Source of the DNA: Micrococcales bacterium
GTDB lineage: Bacteria; Actinomycetota; Actinomycetes; Actinomycetales; Microbacteriaceae
Direction: 5' to 3'
Length of the DNA stretch: 64,000 bases
NCBI GenBank assembly: GCA_947454255.1
Contig: CANGIU010000002.1
Span: forward strand, 38,943-102,942
Shown here: in pieces, positions 35,304-43,594 of the stretch
Layout of the letters: every line of letters starts with the position of its first letter
Position numbering within the stretch: position 1 is the first letter of the stretch
The notes under the pieces: generated by a model
Database searches by the model: none
The model's input: only the letters and a program-made list of their open reading frames with translations
Told to the model about the DNA's origin: nothing
Position numbers and translations under genes: made by a program

Positions 35304-35364
35304 TTCTTCTCCGAACGAGGCTGTTACTCAATTTTAGACTGCTACCACTAATTAGACTTAGTGC

Positions 35365-35967
35365 ATGAAGAAAACCCTCAGAATTGCGCTCTTTACCGCT
35401 GTTTCAGCAATCTTCCTGATTTCGGTAGCCCCACCAGCCTTAGCCCACAATGAGTTAATCACAACCTCACCTGAAGCTGGCACAACAGTTCAAGCTGGAA
35501 TGATTCCGATCACCCTTCATTTTGAAGAAGCACCGCTAAACCTAGGTCTAAACCAAGGAAATCTAATTGCTATCGCAGATGTGGTAACCCATGAACAATA
35601 TGGGGCAGCCTGCGCTCAGGTAGTAGGGACAGACCTAACGACCACGGTAGAGCTAGCAAAAGCTGGTGAATACTTAGTGCTTTGGCGCTCAACCGCAGAT
35701 GATGGGCACGTTGCCTCTGGAGATTTCCTCATCAAAGTTGAGAACAATACCAACTTCAAAACTAGTAACCCTGGTAACCAATGCTTCGATGAGCAGGGAG
35801 TACGCATTAACCCAGCAGATCAAGAACCACTATCAACCAAAACCCCAAGTGGGCTAAGCGCTCTTGATGGATTATTTATTGGAATCGGATTTATTGTTCT
35901 TGGCAGTGTTATTAGCGCAGTGCTAATAAGGCGAAGACAAAACTCAAACCCTGACCTATACGAGTAG
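35365..35967 (+). CDS. copC: CopC-domain copper-binding protein, membrane-anchored
   Basis: A 200-residue secreted protein with a signal peptide ending at ALA, placing His28 at the mature N-terminus (HNELITTSPEAGTTV), the usual first Cu(II) ligand of CopC. The domain ends with the YLVLWRSTADDGHVASGDF stretch, including the DGH motif. A C-terminal membrane helix (about residues 170-190) and a basic tail anchor it. The family binds or imports copper. No copD or YcnI gene is adjacent. It is convergent with aspA, five bases apart. Confidence 0.9.
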   Translation: MKKTLRIALFTAVSAIFLISVAPPALAHNELITTSPEAGTTVQAGMIPITLHFEEAPLNLGLNQGNLIAIADVVTHEQYGAACAQVVGTDLTTTVELAKAGEYLVLWRSTADDGHVASGDFLIKVENNTNFKTSNPGNQCFDEQGVRINPADQEPLSTKTPSGLSALDGLFIGIGFIVLGSVISAVLIRRRQNSNPDLYE

Positions 35968-35972
35968 GACTA

Positions 35973-37379
35973 TTACTTCTCGATATTTGGTCTCACCAAT
36001 TTATCGACATCGCCGAGGATGCTGTCAAACTCCGCTTCAGTCATAAGTCCCAGTTTCAACACAACTTCTTTGACTGTACTATTTTCAGCTTGCGCTGTTT
36101 GAGCCACCAGAGTCGCATTCTCATAACCAATCAATGGTGATATAGCAGTGACTGTTCCAATCGATCGCTCAACATCAGTTCTCATCTTCTGCACATTTGC
36201 AGTGATCCCACTGACACAACGGTCGGCAAGAGTGTAACAACCCTGACGAAGATAAATGATGCTCATCATCAATGCACGACAGATTATTGGCTCAAAGGCG
36301 TTGAGCTGAAGTTGGCCACCCTCAGCAGCCATTGTCACAGTCATGTCATTACCTATAACCGTGAAGGCAATTTGATTCACTACTTCAGGGATAACAGGAT
36401 TGACCTTGCCAGGCATGATTGATGAACCAGCTTGGCGAGCTGGAAGATTGATTTCCCCGAAACCAGCTCTGGGTCCGCTAGAGAGTAATCGCAAATCATT
36501 TGCTGTCTTAGACAGCTTTACTGCAACACGCTTTAGAACACCACTTACTAAGACAAAGACTCCGCTGTCCTGCGTTGCTTCAACCATGTCTTCTGCAACA
36601 ACGAACTGCCAGCCAGCTAATTCACTCAAGTGCCTGCAAGCAGCTTCGGTATAACCCTTAGGAGCATTCAGTTGAGTTCCAATCGCAGTTCCACCAAGGT
36701 TGATTTCGCTTAGCAGTGGAATAACTTCCAGAAGTCTCTGCTCATCTTCTGAAGTCATTCTGGCAAAGGTAGCAAACTCCTGACCCAATGTCATTGGCAC
36801 AGCATCTTGTAGTTGGGTTCTACCCATCTTGATGACGTCTCGGAATTCAACTGCTTTATCTGTGTATGCATTGCGCAGATATTCCATTGCCTTGATAAGT
36901 TCTCTGATCTCCAGAATCAAAGCAACTTTTAGTGCCGTTGGATAAACATCGTTTGTGGACTGCGACATATTCACATCGTTCAATGGGTGAATCTTTTCGT
37001 AGTCACCTTTTTCAAAGCCAGCAAGCTCTAAAGCCCGGTTAGCAATGACCTCATTTGCATTCATGTTGGTGCTAGTTCCAGCACCACCCTGAATGGCATC
37101 AACAATAAATTCTTTATCAAACTTGCCAGCGGCCACTTCATGGCAGGCCGCGATGATTGCGCTAGCAACATCTTTATCAAGATGGCCGACTTCTAAGTTG
37201 GCTTTAGCGGTTGCCTCTTTAACTATGGCTAAAGCCTTGATGAGCGATCTGTAATGACCAATTGGGACACCTGAAATGGGGAAATTCTCCGCTGCCCTAG
37301 CTGAATGCACCCCCCAATAAGCACTGGCAGGTATCTCGTAATTACCGAGCAGGTCATGTTCTAGCCTCATTGCTGACAT
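35973..37379 (-). CDS. aspA: Aspartate ammonia-lyase
   Basis: A 468-residue enzyme of the fumarase/aspartase superfamily, converting aspartate to fumarate and ammonia. Motifs are ASAYWGVHSARAAENF, GGAGTSTNMNANEVIANRAL, QSTNDVYPTALKVA, GRTQLQDAVPMTLGQEF and the flexible catalytic loop GSSIMPGKVNPVIPE. GVHSARAAENF and the C-terminal sequence favour aspartase over fumarase. Single gene; upstream lies the DUF6421 gene 43 bases away on the same strand. Confidence 0.93.
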   Translation of the reverse strand: MSAMRLEHDLLGNYEIPASAYWGVHSARAAENFPISGVPIGHYRSLIKALAIVKEATAKANLEVGHLDKDVASAIIAACHEVAAGKFDKEFIVDAIQGGAGTSTNMNANEVIANRALELAGFEKGDYEKIHPLNDVNMSQSTNDVYPTALKVALILEIRELIKAMEYLRNAYTDKAVEFRDVIKMGRTQLQDAVPMTLGQEFATFARMTSEDEQRLLEVIPLLSEINLGGTAIGTQLNAPKGYTEAACRHLSELAGWQFVVAEDMVEATQDSGVFVLVSGVLKRVAVKLSKTANDLRLLSSGPRAGFGEINLPARQAGSSIMPGKVNPVIPEVVNQIAFTVIGNDMTVTMAAEGGQLQLNAFEPIICRALMMSIIYLRQGCYTLADRCVSGITANVQKMRTDVERSIGTVTAISPLIGYENATLVAQTAQAENSTVKEVVLKLGLMTEAEFDSILGDVDKLVRPNIEK

Positions 37380-37422
37380 GGATTTAGTTTTTCACTTTCC
37401 TTTAGAGTTTGCTTTAGTTTTC

Positions 37423-38844
37423 TTAGTCATTTCCAGTGATTCCGACTGTTCCCTGAATAACATGAGCCATCTTCTTTTGTAGAGCCTCATAGAACATCGA
37501 TAGTGGAAACTCATCATCGAGCACTTGGTCAGTTAGTTCTGATGTGGTCCCCAGTAGAGGAATATCTCTTTTAGCCCACTTCGATGCTGGGTGTGGAGCT
37601 AGCACACTTGAAACCAAATCATAAGCAGCCAGCCAGTGGACGACCTTAGGTCGATCTATTGATCTCCAATAGAGCTCATTGATTTCATCAGAGAGATTCA
37701 CCACGACATCAGGTAAGTTCTCCCAATCAATTGAAAGTGCTGTATCAGTCCAATGCAGCACTTTGTGTTGATGCAAATATGCAAAGAGCATCTGACCAGA
37801 GACCGAGTCATAGTTTCTGGTTCTATTGCCACTTAGTGGGAATCTAAATATACGATCAAATAACACCGCATACTGAACCAGTTGAGCATGCTTTCTTAGC
37901 TTCGGCTCGGTTTCCTTAGCTCTAGAGAGTTTGACGGATTCTCTAAACGCAGTTAGGTCGCAGCGGAGTTCTTCCAAGCCATAGAGGAAGAAAGGCATGC
38001 GCTGCTTAATCATGAATGGGTCAAAAGGTAAATCTCCACGCATATGAGTGCGGTCATGAATCAGGTCCCACATGACATAAGTCTCTTCAGCAAGCTTTTG
38101 GTCAGCAAGAAGTTCCTTAGCGCCTATAGGTAGATCAATATGTGTGATCTCTGCGGCAGCTGAAACTACTTTTCTATACCGAGCTGCCTCTCTATCGGCG
38201 AAGATACCTCCCCAGCTAAAAGCAGGTAGTGAAGGCTTTGTTCCAGGGTCAGAGCCTTCTGGAATTCTTGGAGTAACAGCAACTGACTCTGGGAAAAGTA
38301 CTGCTGAATTAGTGACATAACCTGGTGTGAAATCTAGGAAGCGAATAGGCACGAATGCCGGATTTGAATAATCCCCTGCTTCAAGTTCTGCAACAAAATC
38401 GGGCCAGATAACTTCAAGCACAACTGCTTCAACAAACCGATCGGTTGAACCGTTCTGGGTATACATCGGAAACACAACTAGGTGTGGGGTTCCATCGACT
38501 CGCACAGCCTCGGGATGAAAGACTGAGAGTGAATCGTAGAAATCTGGAACAACAAAACCATTGTTAGACCAATTATCAAAGTCTTCAGCGCAAGCTAATA
38601 GATATTTCTCATCATGGGAGATTCTTGATGCTAATTGCCTAAGTGCTCCTGAAATGCCAGCAACAGCAATAGAGCAAATCTTATGAACTGATTTCTCTGG
38701 GATACTACCGTCATGGACTTGATGCCCTCTTAAAGTCAAACAAGCAGACTTGATTATTTCCCATTCCTGGGATTCAACTATCTCTAAACCGGATAGACCA
38801 ACACCAACAGTTGCCACGCAAACCTCCTTGTTCGCAGCGGACAA
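37423..38844 (-). CDS. DUF6421 family protein
   Basis: A 473-residue soluble protein that resembles the actinobacterial DUF6421 group in the regions VVFPMYTQNGSTDRFVEAV, IRFLDFTPGYVTNSAVLFPE and VMWDLIHDRTHMRGDLPFDP. The latter is rich in His and Asp residues (HDRTHMRGD), which could bind a metal. No enzymatic role is established. It is followed by aspA. The family assignment is from memory of those segments and is moderately firm. Confidence 0.7.
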   Translation of the reverse strand: MSAANKEVCVATVGVGLSGLEIVESQEWEIIKSACLTLRGHQVHDGSIPEKSVHKICSIAVAGISGALRQLASRISHDEKYLLACAEDFDNWSNNGFVVPDFYDSLSVFHPEAVRVDGTPHLVVFPMYTQNGSTDRFVEAVVLEVIWPDFVAELEAGDYSNPAFVPIRFLDFTPGYVTNSAVLFPESVAVTPRIPEGSDPGTKPSLPAFSWGGIFADREAARYRKVVSAAAEITHIDLPIGAKELLADQKLAEETYVMWDLIHDRTHMRGDLPFDPFMIKQRMPFFLYGLEELRCDLTAFRESVKLSRAKETEPKLRKHAQLVQYAVLFDRIFRFPLSGNRTRNYDSVSGQMLFAYLHQHKVLHWTDTALSIDWENLPDVVVNLSDEINELYWRSIDRPKVVHWLAAYDLVSSVLAPHPASKWAKRDIPLLGTTSELTDQVLDDEFPLSMFYEALQKKMAHVIQGTVGITGND

Positions 38845-38955
38845 ATTACATCCTTACCTTGAGCCTACATCTAGAAAATCAAGCGCTCCAGCCCAAGCGT
38901 TGAGGCGTTTTGGATTGTGAATTACCCAGTGGTAACAAGCACTCCTGAGCAATTC

Positions 38956-39198
38956 CTAGGGGATTCTGATGAAACGAACCAGAACTGCTGAAACGAGGAA
39001 AGCCAGAGAAGCAGCTCCTACCGATCGAGCAAGGGTGTATGCCATCAGGGTTTCTACCCCTAACAGGCCGATGCAAATTATCGAAGTAATTTTGAACTTC
39101 TTCGTTTTCCTATAAACGATTGAGAAAGTAACAGCGGCTAGCCCAATAAGTGCCTGAACAGTCAGAATAGTTACAACAACATAAGCCAAAGACTCCAT
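38956..39198 (-). CDS. Small membrane protein, 80 residues
   Basis: Three hydrophobic segments (about residues 5-27, 36-55 and 58-78) with a basic loop (YRKTKKFK) between the first two. I do not recognise it. A 66-residue overlapping frame is not membrane-like and is probably a shadow. The protein is short and alone between the DUF6421 gene and tRNA-Thr, so the call is tentative. Confidence 0.6.
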   Translation of the reverse strand: MESLAYVVVTILTVQALIGLAAVTFSIVYRKTKKFKITSIICIGLLGVETLMAYTLARSVGAASLAFLVSAVLVRFIRIP

Positions 39199-39230
39199 GC
39201 CCTAAGTATGTCAGTGCGAAGCCAATGCAG

Positions 39231-39303
39231 AGCCGCCTAGCAGAATCGAACTGCTGACCTGCTCTTTACGAGGGAGCTGCTCTACCAACTGAGCTAAGGC
39301 GGC
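39231..39303 (-). tRNA. tRNA-Thr(CGT)
   Basis: A 73-base cloverleaf on the minus strand. The acceptor pairs GCCGCCT with AGGCGGC, the D arm is GCTC...GAGC, and the loop CTCGTAA gives anticodon CGT. The anticodon stem GCTCC/AGAGC has four Watson-Crick pairs and a C-A mismatch at 31:39. The discriminator base is T and CCA is not encoded. Confidence 0.9.
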
Positions 39304-39326
39304 TAGTGAATCTGAACTTATTTTAG

Positions 39327-40238
39327 TTAGTTTGGCCAGAGACCTAAACGGCGCAGTCTTCTAAGCGCTCCGTCTTCAATGGGCGAATCAGGCCCAATAA
39401 TTACTCGAATTGATCTGAGAGTAAACCTAGTTAATGGAACGACAAGCCAAGCTGGTAAAACTCTGAGGTTCAACATCTTTCTGTGCTCTGGAGCAAGGGA
39501 GATTACTGCTGCTGCGAAGAGCAGTTTGTATATCGGCATGACCGCAAGCGGTAAGCCAGGCTTGCGAATAAAACTAATGACCTTCTTGGTGGTTTCATCA
39601 GCGCGCAACTTGTTACTGTCGGTGAAGCTTTTGATTTCTGCAACAAGTTGGGCTTTTGAATGTGGAGCGTTTATAAGTCCCAAGGGTTCAACTGACCTTG
39701 CCCATTGATCAACATAAGCATCAGCACCGCCTGGTAGCTCTCTCGAGGCAAACATCTCATGGCAAGTAAGGAATGAATCAGTGAAGGCAATGTGCACCCA
39801 GAGGAGTAAGTCTGAGTCTTTAGCTTGATACTTTCTTTCTTGCCCTACATTGTCCCGATACTCTCCTTTGACTCGATCGTGAAGTCGATTCACTCGAAAG
39901 GCCTCCTCAGCAACAGCTTGGTGTGAACCAAATGTTGTTACTGTTAGCCAACGGATAGTTCCGGCTAGCCTTCCAAGTGCGTCTTGTTCATATCTGGAGT
40001 GCTGAGCGACTCCAGCGAGGGTTCCTGGGTGAAGTGCTTGCATTAGTAAGGCACGTATGCCGCCAACGAGAGTTCCGAAATCCCTGTGAACAACCCAAGG
40101 TGCATCACTGGGAAGAAATAATCCGCCGGTTTCACCCTTAGCTATTGTCTCTAGCCAAGGTGGTGTTCCGCTTGGTTCATTGGACAGTAAACTTCTGAAT
40201 CGTTTGGAGAAGAACTCTTGAACTCTGTTGTTAGGCAT
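39327..40238 (-). CDS. Oxygenase MpaB-family protein (DUF2236)
   Basis: A 303-residue protein of the MpaB/Lcp-like DUF2236 family. Visible family features are the GGIRALLMQALHPGTLAGVA stretch with its conserved His, HSRYEQDALGRLAGT, and a later LLLWVHIAFTDSFL with another His. These histidines bind haem in the latex-clearing proteins of the wider family. Substrate unknown. It follows the TAP-like hydrolase gene by five bases on the same strand. Confidence 0.87.
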   Translation of the reverse strand: MPNNRVQEFFSKRFRSLLSNEPSGTPPWLETIAKGETGGLFLPSDAPWVVHRDFGTLVGGIRALLMQALHPGTLAGVAQHSRYEQDALGRLAGTIRWLTVTTFGSHQAVAEEAFRVNRLHDRVKGEYRDNVGQERKYQAKDSDLLLWVHIAFTDSFLTCHEMFASRELPGGADAYVDQWARSVEPLGLINAPHSKAQLVAEIKSFTDSNKLRADETTKKVISFIRKPGLPLAVMPIYKLLFAAAVISLAPEHRKMLNLRVLPAWLVVPLTRFTLRSIRVIIGPDSPIEDGALRRLRRLGLWPN

Positions 40239-40243
40239 GCCTT

Positions 40244-41821
40244 CTAACAGGTCTTCTCTTTGGAAGGAAGCTTGTTGTTGATTAGAAAATCGTCAACTGT
40301 GTTAGCAATACAAGCATTAGACATTCCGTAAGCTGCGTGACCCTCCCCTTTGAAGGTAAGCAGCCAGCCGTGAGCTAGAACATTGTGTGCGACGTTGACA
40401 GCCTGAACATAGGGTGTGGCTGGATCATTAGTTGTGCCAACAACCATGATTGTTGGTGAATCTTTAGCAGAGTAATCACTTGGACCTGGCACAACTGCAA
40501 AAGGCCAGTTCTCACAAGCTAAGCCGCCATACTGCCAGTAGTGACCAAAGACCTTGCTAGTTTTTAGCACTCGCGCGTTCTGAGCTTCCATGTCACTTAC
40601 CGAATTAGATTCTCTGGAATCCAAGCAAGTAATAGCTTTAAATGCCTCGTTGCCATTGTTGCTGAATTTTCCAGTTGCGTCGTCATACTCAAAATAGGAA
40701 TCTGCTAGCAATAGGAAGACTCTGCCATCTCTTGCCACAGGGTCAAAGAACTCATTAAAAGCTCGCGTCAAATACTGCCAGCTATCTTTTGAATATAAAG
40801 CTGCAATCATGCCTGTGAAGCCAGAACTTATTGTGAGTTTTCGATTGTTTTCCGTTGTCGTAATGGATTTCTTTTCAAGTACCTTCAAGAAGTCATTACC
40901 GACTTTATCCATTGCCTGATCGACGGTTAGGCCAACAAACGGGCAGTCCGAAACATTCTTAATGCAATCAGCTAGATATGCCTTCATTGCTGATTGGAAG
41001 CCAATCAACTGATTGATTGAATCATCGGATGGGCTAAGTGTCGGATCAACAACACCATCTAAGACAAACTGACCAATGTTCTTAGGGAAATAAGCGGCAT
41101 AAGTGGAACCTAAAAGAGTTCCATAAGAGAAACCTAAGTAGTTGAGCTTCTTGCTACCCAGAACAGCTCGAATTATGTCCATATCTTTAGCCGCTGAAGA
41201 AGTGTCAACATGTCCCAGTAGCGCTCCGGTGTTCTTTAGGCAGGCTGCTCCAAATTCAGAATTTGCTTTCTTGGTGAACTCAATGTCTTTAGTTGAACCA
41301 GTTTCGTATGGAGAAGGGTTATAGAAGAAGTCCAAAGTCTTTCTTGTGTCGTAGCACTTGATTGCAGTGCTAGCGCCAACACCTCTTGGGTCAAAACCGA
41401 CAAGGTTGTAGTGGGAGCGAAGTTTTTGAGTACCAAGCGAATCTATGTTCTCGGTAATCCAGTCACGACCACTGGCACCAGGGCCTCCTGGGTTCATGAG
41501 TAGGTAGGGTGCATTCTTAGGGTCAGCAGCTGGATTGATTGCGACAGCAATTTTTATTGTTCCTTCTGCTGGCTTATCCCAATTCAACGGAACTTGGATA
41601 TCGCCACAGCGAGCCTGAGTGTTTGAGCCGGTGCAGTCACTCCAAAGTGGTTTTTGACTATAGAAGCCTTCAAGATCTTTAGGGACAGAGCTAATGTCTG
41701 TCGAAGTTGGAATCGGTGATGCTTGGTTGTTTCCGTTCAACATGGGAGCGGCAATAACCCCAAGTGAGATAAGTCCAAGGATTATTCCCCCGGTTAAAAC
41801 AATCTTTGAAACTTTACTCAT
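40244..41821 (-). CDS. Secreted alpha/beta hydrolase, TAP-like tripeptidyl aminopeptidase family
   Basis: A 525-residue protein with an N-terminal hydrophobic signal (about residues 8-27). The oxyanion region LLMNPGGPGASGRDW and the nucleophile elbow GFSYGTLLGSTYA mark the alpha/beta hydrolase fold. The C-terminal TAP-like part has PTIMVVGTTNDPATPYVQA with the acid residue and GEGHAAY with the catalytic His. It likely cleaves peptides outside the membrane. A four-base ATGA overlap with holB couples their translation, an odd pairing. Confidence 0.9.
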   Translation of the reverse strand: MSKVSKIVLTGGIILGLISLGVIAAPMLNGNNQASPIPTSTDISSVPKDLEGFYSQKPLWSDCTGSNTQARCGDIQVPLNWDKPAEGTIKIAVAINPAADPKNAPYLLMNPGGPGASGRDWITENIDSLGTQKLRSHYNLVGFDPRGVGASTAIKCYDTRKTLDFFYNPSPYETGSTKDIEFTKKANSEFGAACLKNTGALLGHVDTSSAAKDMDIIRAVLGSKKLNYLGFSYGTLLGSTYAAYFPKNIGQFVLDGVVDPTLSPSDDSINQLIGFQSAMKAYLADCIKNVSDCPFVGLTVDQAMDKVGNDFLKVLEKKSITTTENNRKLTISSGFTGMIAALYSKDSWQYLTRAFNEFFDPVARDGRVFLLLADSYFEYDDATGKFSNNGNEAFKAITCLDSRESNSVSDMEAQNARVLKTSKVFGHYWQYGGLACENWPFAVVPGPSDYSAKDSPTIMVVGTTNDPATPYVQAVNVAHNVLAHGWLLTFKGEGHAAYGMSNACIANTVDDFLINNKLPSKEKTC

Positions 41822-42972
41822 CTAACTTTCTTCCTTCTCAGCGTCACAGCCAATGAATCTAACAATAATGACTCTTTGACGTTTCGCTCCATGCGAATGC
41901 GTACCTTCTCAATTTCTTCAATGTTTCTAAATATCTGAGCCTGAGTTGTTTCACTGGCTAGAGCCCGTATCTCGTTTTCCAAGTCAGGATTGATAAGCGC
42001 TTCTTTAGCGCCTAGCTGAACTGTCAAAACATCTCGATAAAGACCCATCAGGTCAATCAGGATTCGGTCTAGTCCGTCACGTTTTGATCTAGTAGCTCTG
42101 CGCTTCTGTGCCTCTTCAAGTCTTCTAAGCGAAGCTCTTGCCGTCGGTGTCATCTTCTGGTCTTCGCTAAGCCCCAATTGAACCATTAGGTCTCTGCGTT
42201 CTTGCTCGTCCTGCTCACCAGAGAGTTGAGCACCGTCACTCTCCGCAAGTTTAGAAAGGAGCTCTGAAGCTTGCATTGCAGATGGGATGTCAACTATCGA
42301 CAGCGCAGCTTGCAATGCTTGTTTGCGTCTATCCCTTGCTCCCGCGTTTGTAGCTAGTCTTCTTGCCATGCCGACATGCGACTGTGCTTGAGCTGCCGAT
42401 AGGTTGGCTAACTCAAATGGAATTCCAAATTTTTCAACGAGTAATTGGGCGACTGATTCAACAGTTGGAACTTTGAGTTGGACTCGTCTAACCCGAGAGC
42501 GAATTGTTGGTAGAAGATCGGCTTCGCTAGGTGAGCAGAGCATCCAGATAGTTCCCTTTGGTGGCTCTTCCAAAGATTTGAGTAGCAGGTTGCTTGTTCG
42601 TTCGGCCATACGGTCTGCATCTTCGATAACCATAATGCGGTATTTTCCAACAGCGGGCATGGTCAGAGACTTATCAATAAATTCAGTAACCTCATCAATG
42701 CTTATCTGAACGCGCTCAGTATTGAGCACCTGAACATCGGGGTGAGAACCAGCTCGGATCATTTCGCAAGAATTACAGATCCCACATCCACCTTCAGCAC
42801 ACAGTAATGCTGCAGCAAATGCTAGGGCAATCTGAGACCTGCCAGATCCAGGTGGGCCTGTGAAAAGCCATGCATGATGAATTGAAGATTCTTGTCCCAT
42901 TGAGCGGAGTAATTCAGCAACCGCCTCCGGCTGTGAAATTACATCTCTGAATACTCGAGGAGGTGTTTGCAT
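41818..42972 (-). CDS. holB: DNA polymerase III subunit delta'
   Basis: A 384-residue clamp-loader subunit. The P-loop is degenerate (GPPGSGRSQIALAFAAALLC), with Arg replacing Lys, as usual for delta', and the zinc-binding cluster follows (CAEGGCGICNSC). The sensor region includes VIEDADRMAERTSNLLLKSL and the SRVRRV loop. It starts four bases after tmk and ends in an ATGA overlap with the hydrolase. Order topA-tmk-holB matches the actinobacterial arrangement. Confidence 0.93.
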   Translation of the reverse strand: MQTPPRVFRDVISQPEAVAELLRSMGQESSIHHAWLFTGPPGSGRSQIALAFAAALLCAEGGCGICNSCEMIRAGSHPDVQVLNTERVQISIDEVTEFIDKSLTMPAVGKYRIMVIEDADRMAERTSNLLLKSLEEPPKGTIWMLCSPSEADLLPTIRSRVRRVQLKVPTVESVAQLLVEKFGIPFELANLSAAQAQSHVGMARRLATNAGARDRRKQALQAALSIVDIPSAMQASELLSKLAESDGAQLSGEQDEQERRDLMVQLGLSEDQKMTPTARASLRRLEEAQKRRATRSKRDGLDRILIDLMGLYRDVLTVQLGAKEALINPDLENEIRALASETTQAQIFRNIEEIEKVRIRMERNVKESLLLDSLAVTLRRKKVR

Positions 42973-42976
42973 AAGA

Positions 42977-43594
42977 CTAAATCAGCCCTGCAACTCGGTT
43001 CACTATTTGCTCCTGCATAACCTCTACCGATGCAGCCGCATCGATAACTAGGAAACGTTTTGGCTCTGCCTTCGCAAGATCAAGATAGGCCTGTCTGGCG
43101 CGTTCAAAAAATTCAATCTTTTCACTCTCCAAACGATCTGGTTCAGTTCCTGAACCATTCCTTCTGTTCCTTGCAACATCAGCTGGAAGGTCAAGCAAAA
43201 CTGTCAGATCTGGCAATAGCCCGCCAACGGCCCAGAGAGATAAGTCGCGAACTTCAGTCTGACTAAGTTCACGCCCAGCACCTTGGTAGGCAACTGAAGA
43301 ATCAAAGTACCGATCGGTAATTACGATTTCGCCGCGGTCTAGAGCTGGTCTAATCTTGCTAGCAACATGGTGAGCTCGGTCAGCTGCAAATAGTGCTGCT
43401 TCGGCTCTGGGGGCTAAGTCGCCACGGTGGTGCAGAAGAATCTTTCTGATCTCAATTCCAACATCAGTCCCACCTGGCTCCAAGGTTCTAACTACAGTTT
43501 TACCCTGAGCTTGCAGCCATGTTTCCAGAAGATCTGCTTGAGTAGATTTTCCTACCCCATCAATTCCTTCAAATGAAATGAACAAACCAGACAC
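42977..43594 (-). CDS. tmk: Thymidylate kinase
   Basis: A 205-residue kinase that phosphorylates dTMP to dTDP. The P-loop is FEGIDGVGKSTQ at the N-terminus, the DRx motif is ITDRYFDSSVAYQG and the lid region NRRNGSGTEPDRLE. It shares one base with topA upstream and has a four-base gap to holB downstream. Confidence 0.95.
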   Translation of the reverse strand: MSGLFISFEGIDGVGKSTQADLLETWLQAQGKTVVRTLEPGGTDVGIEIRKILLHHRGDLAPRAEAALFAADRAHHVASKIRPALDRGEIVITDRYFDSSVAYQGAGRELSQTEVRDLSLWAVGGLLPDLTVLLDLPADVARNRRNGSGTEPDRLESEKIEFFERARQAYLDLAKAEPKRFLVIDAAASVEVMQEQIVNRVAGLI

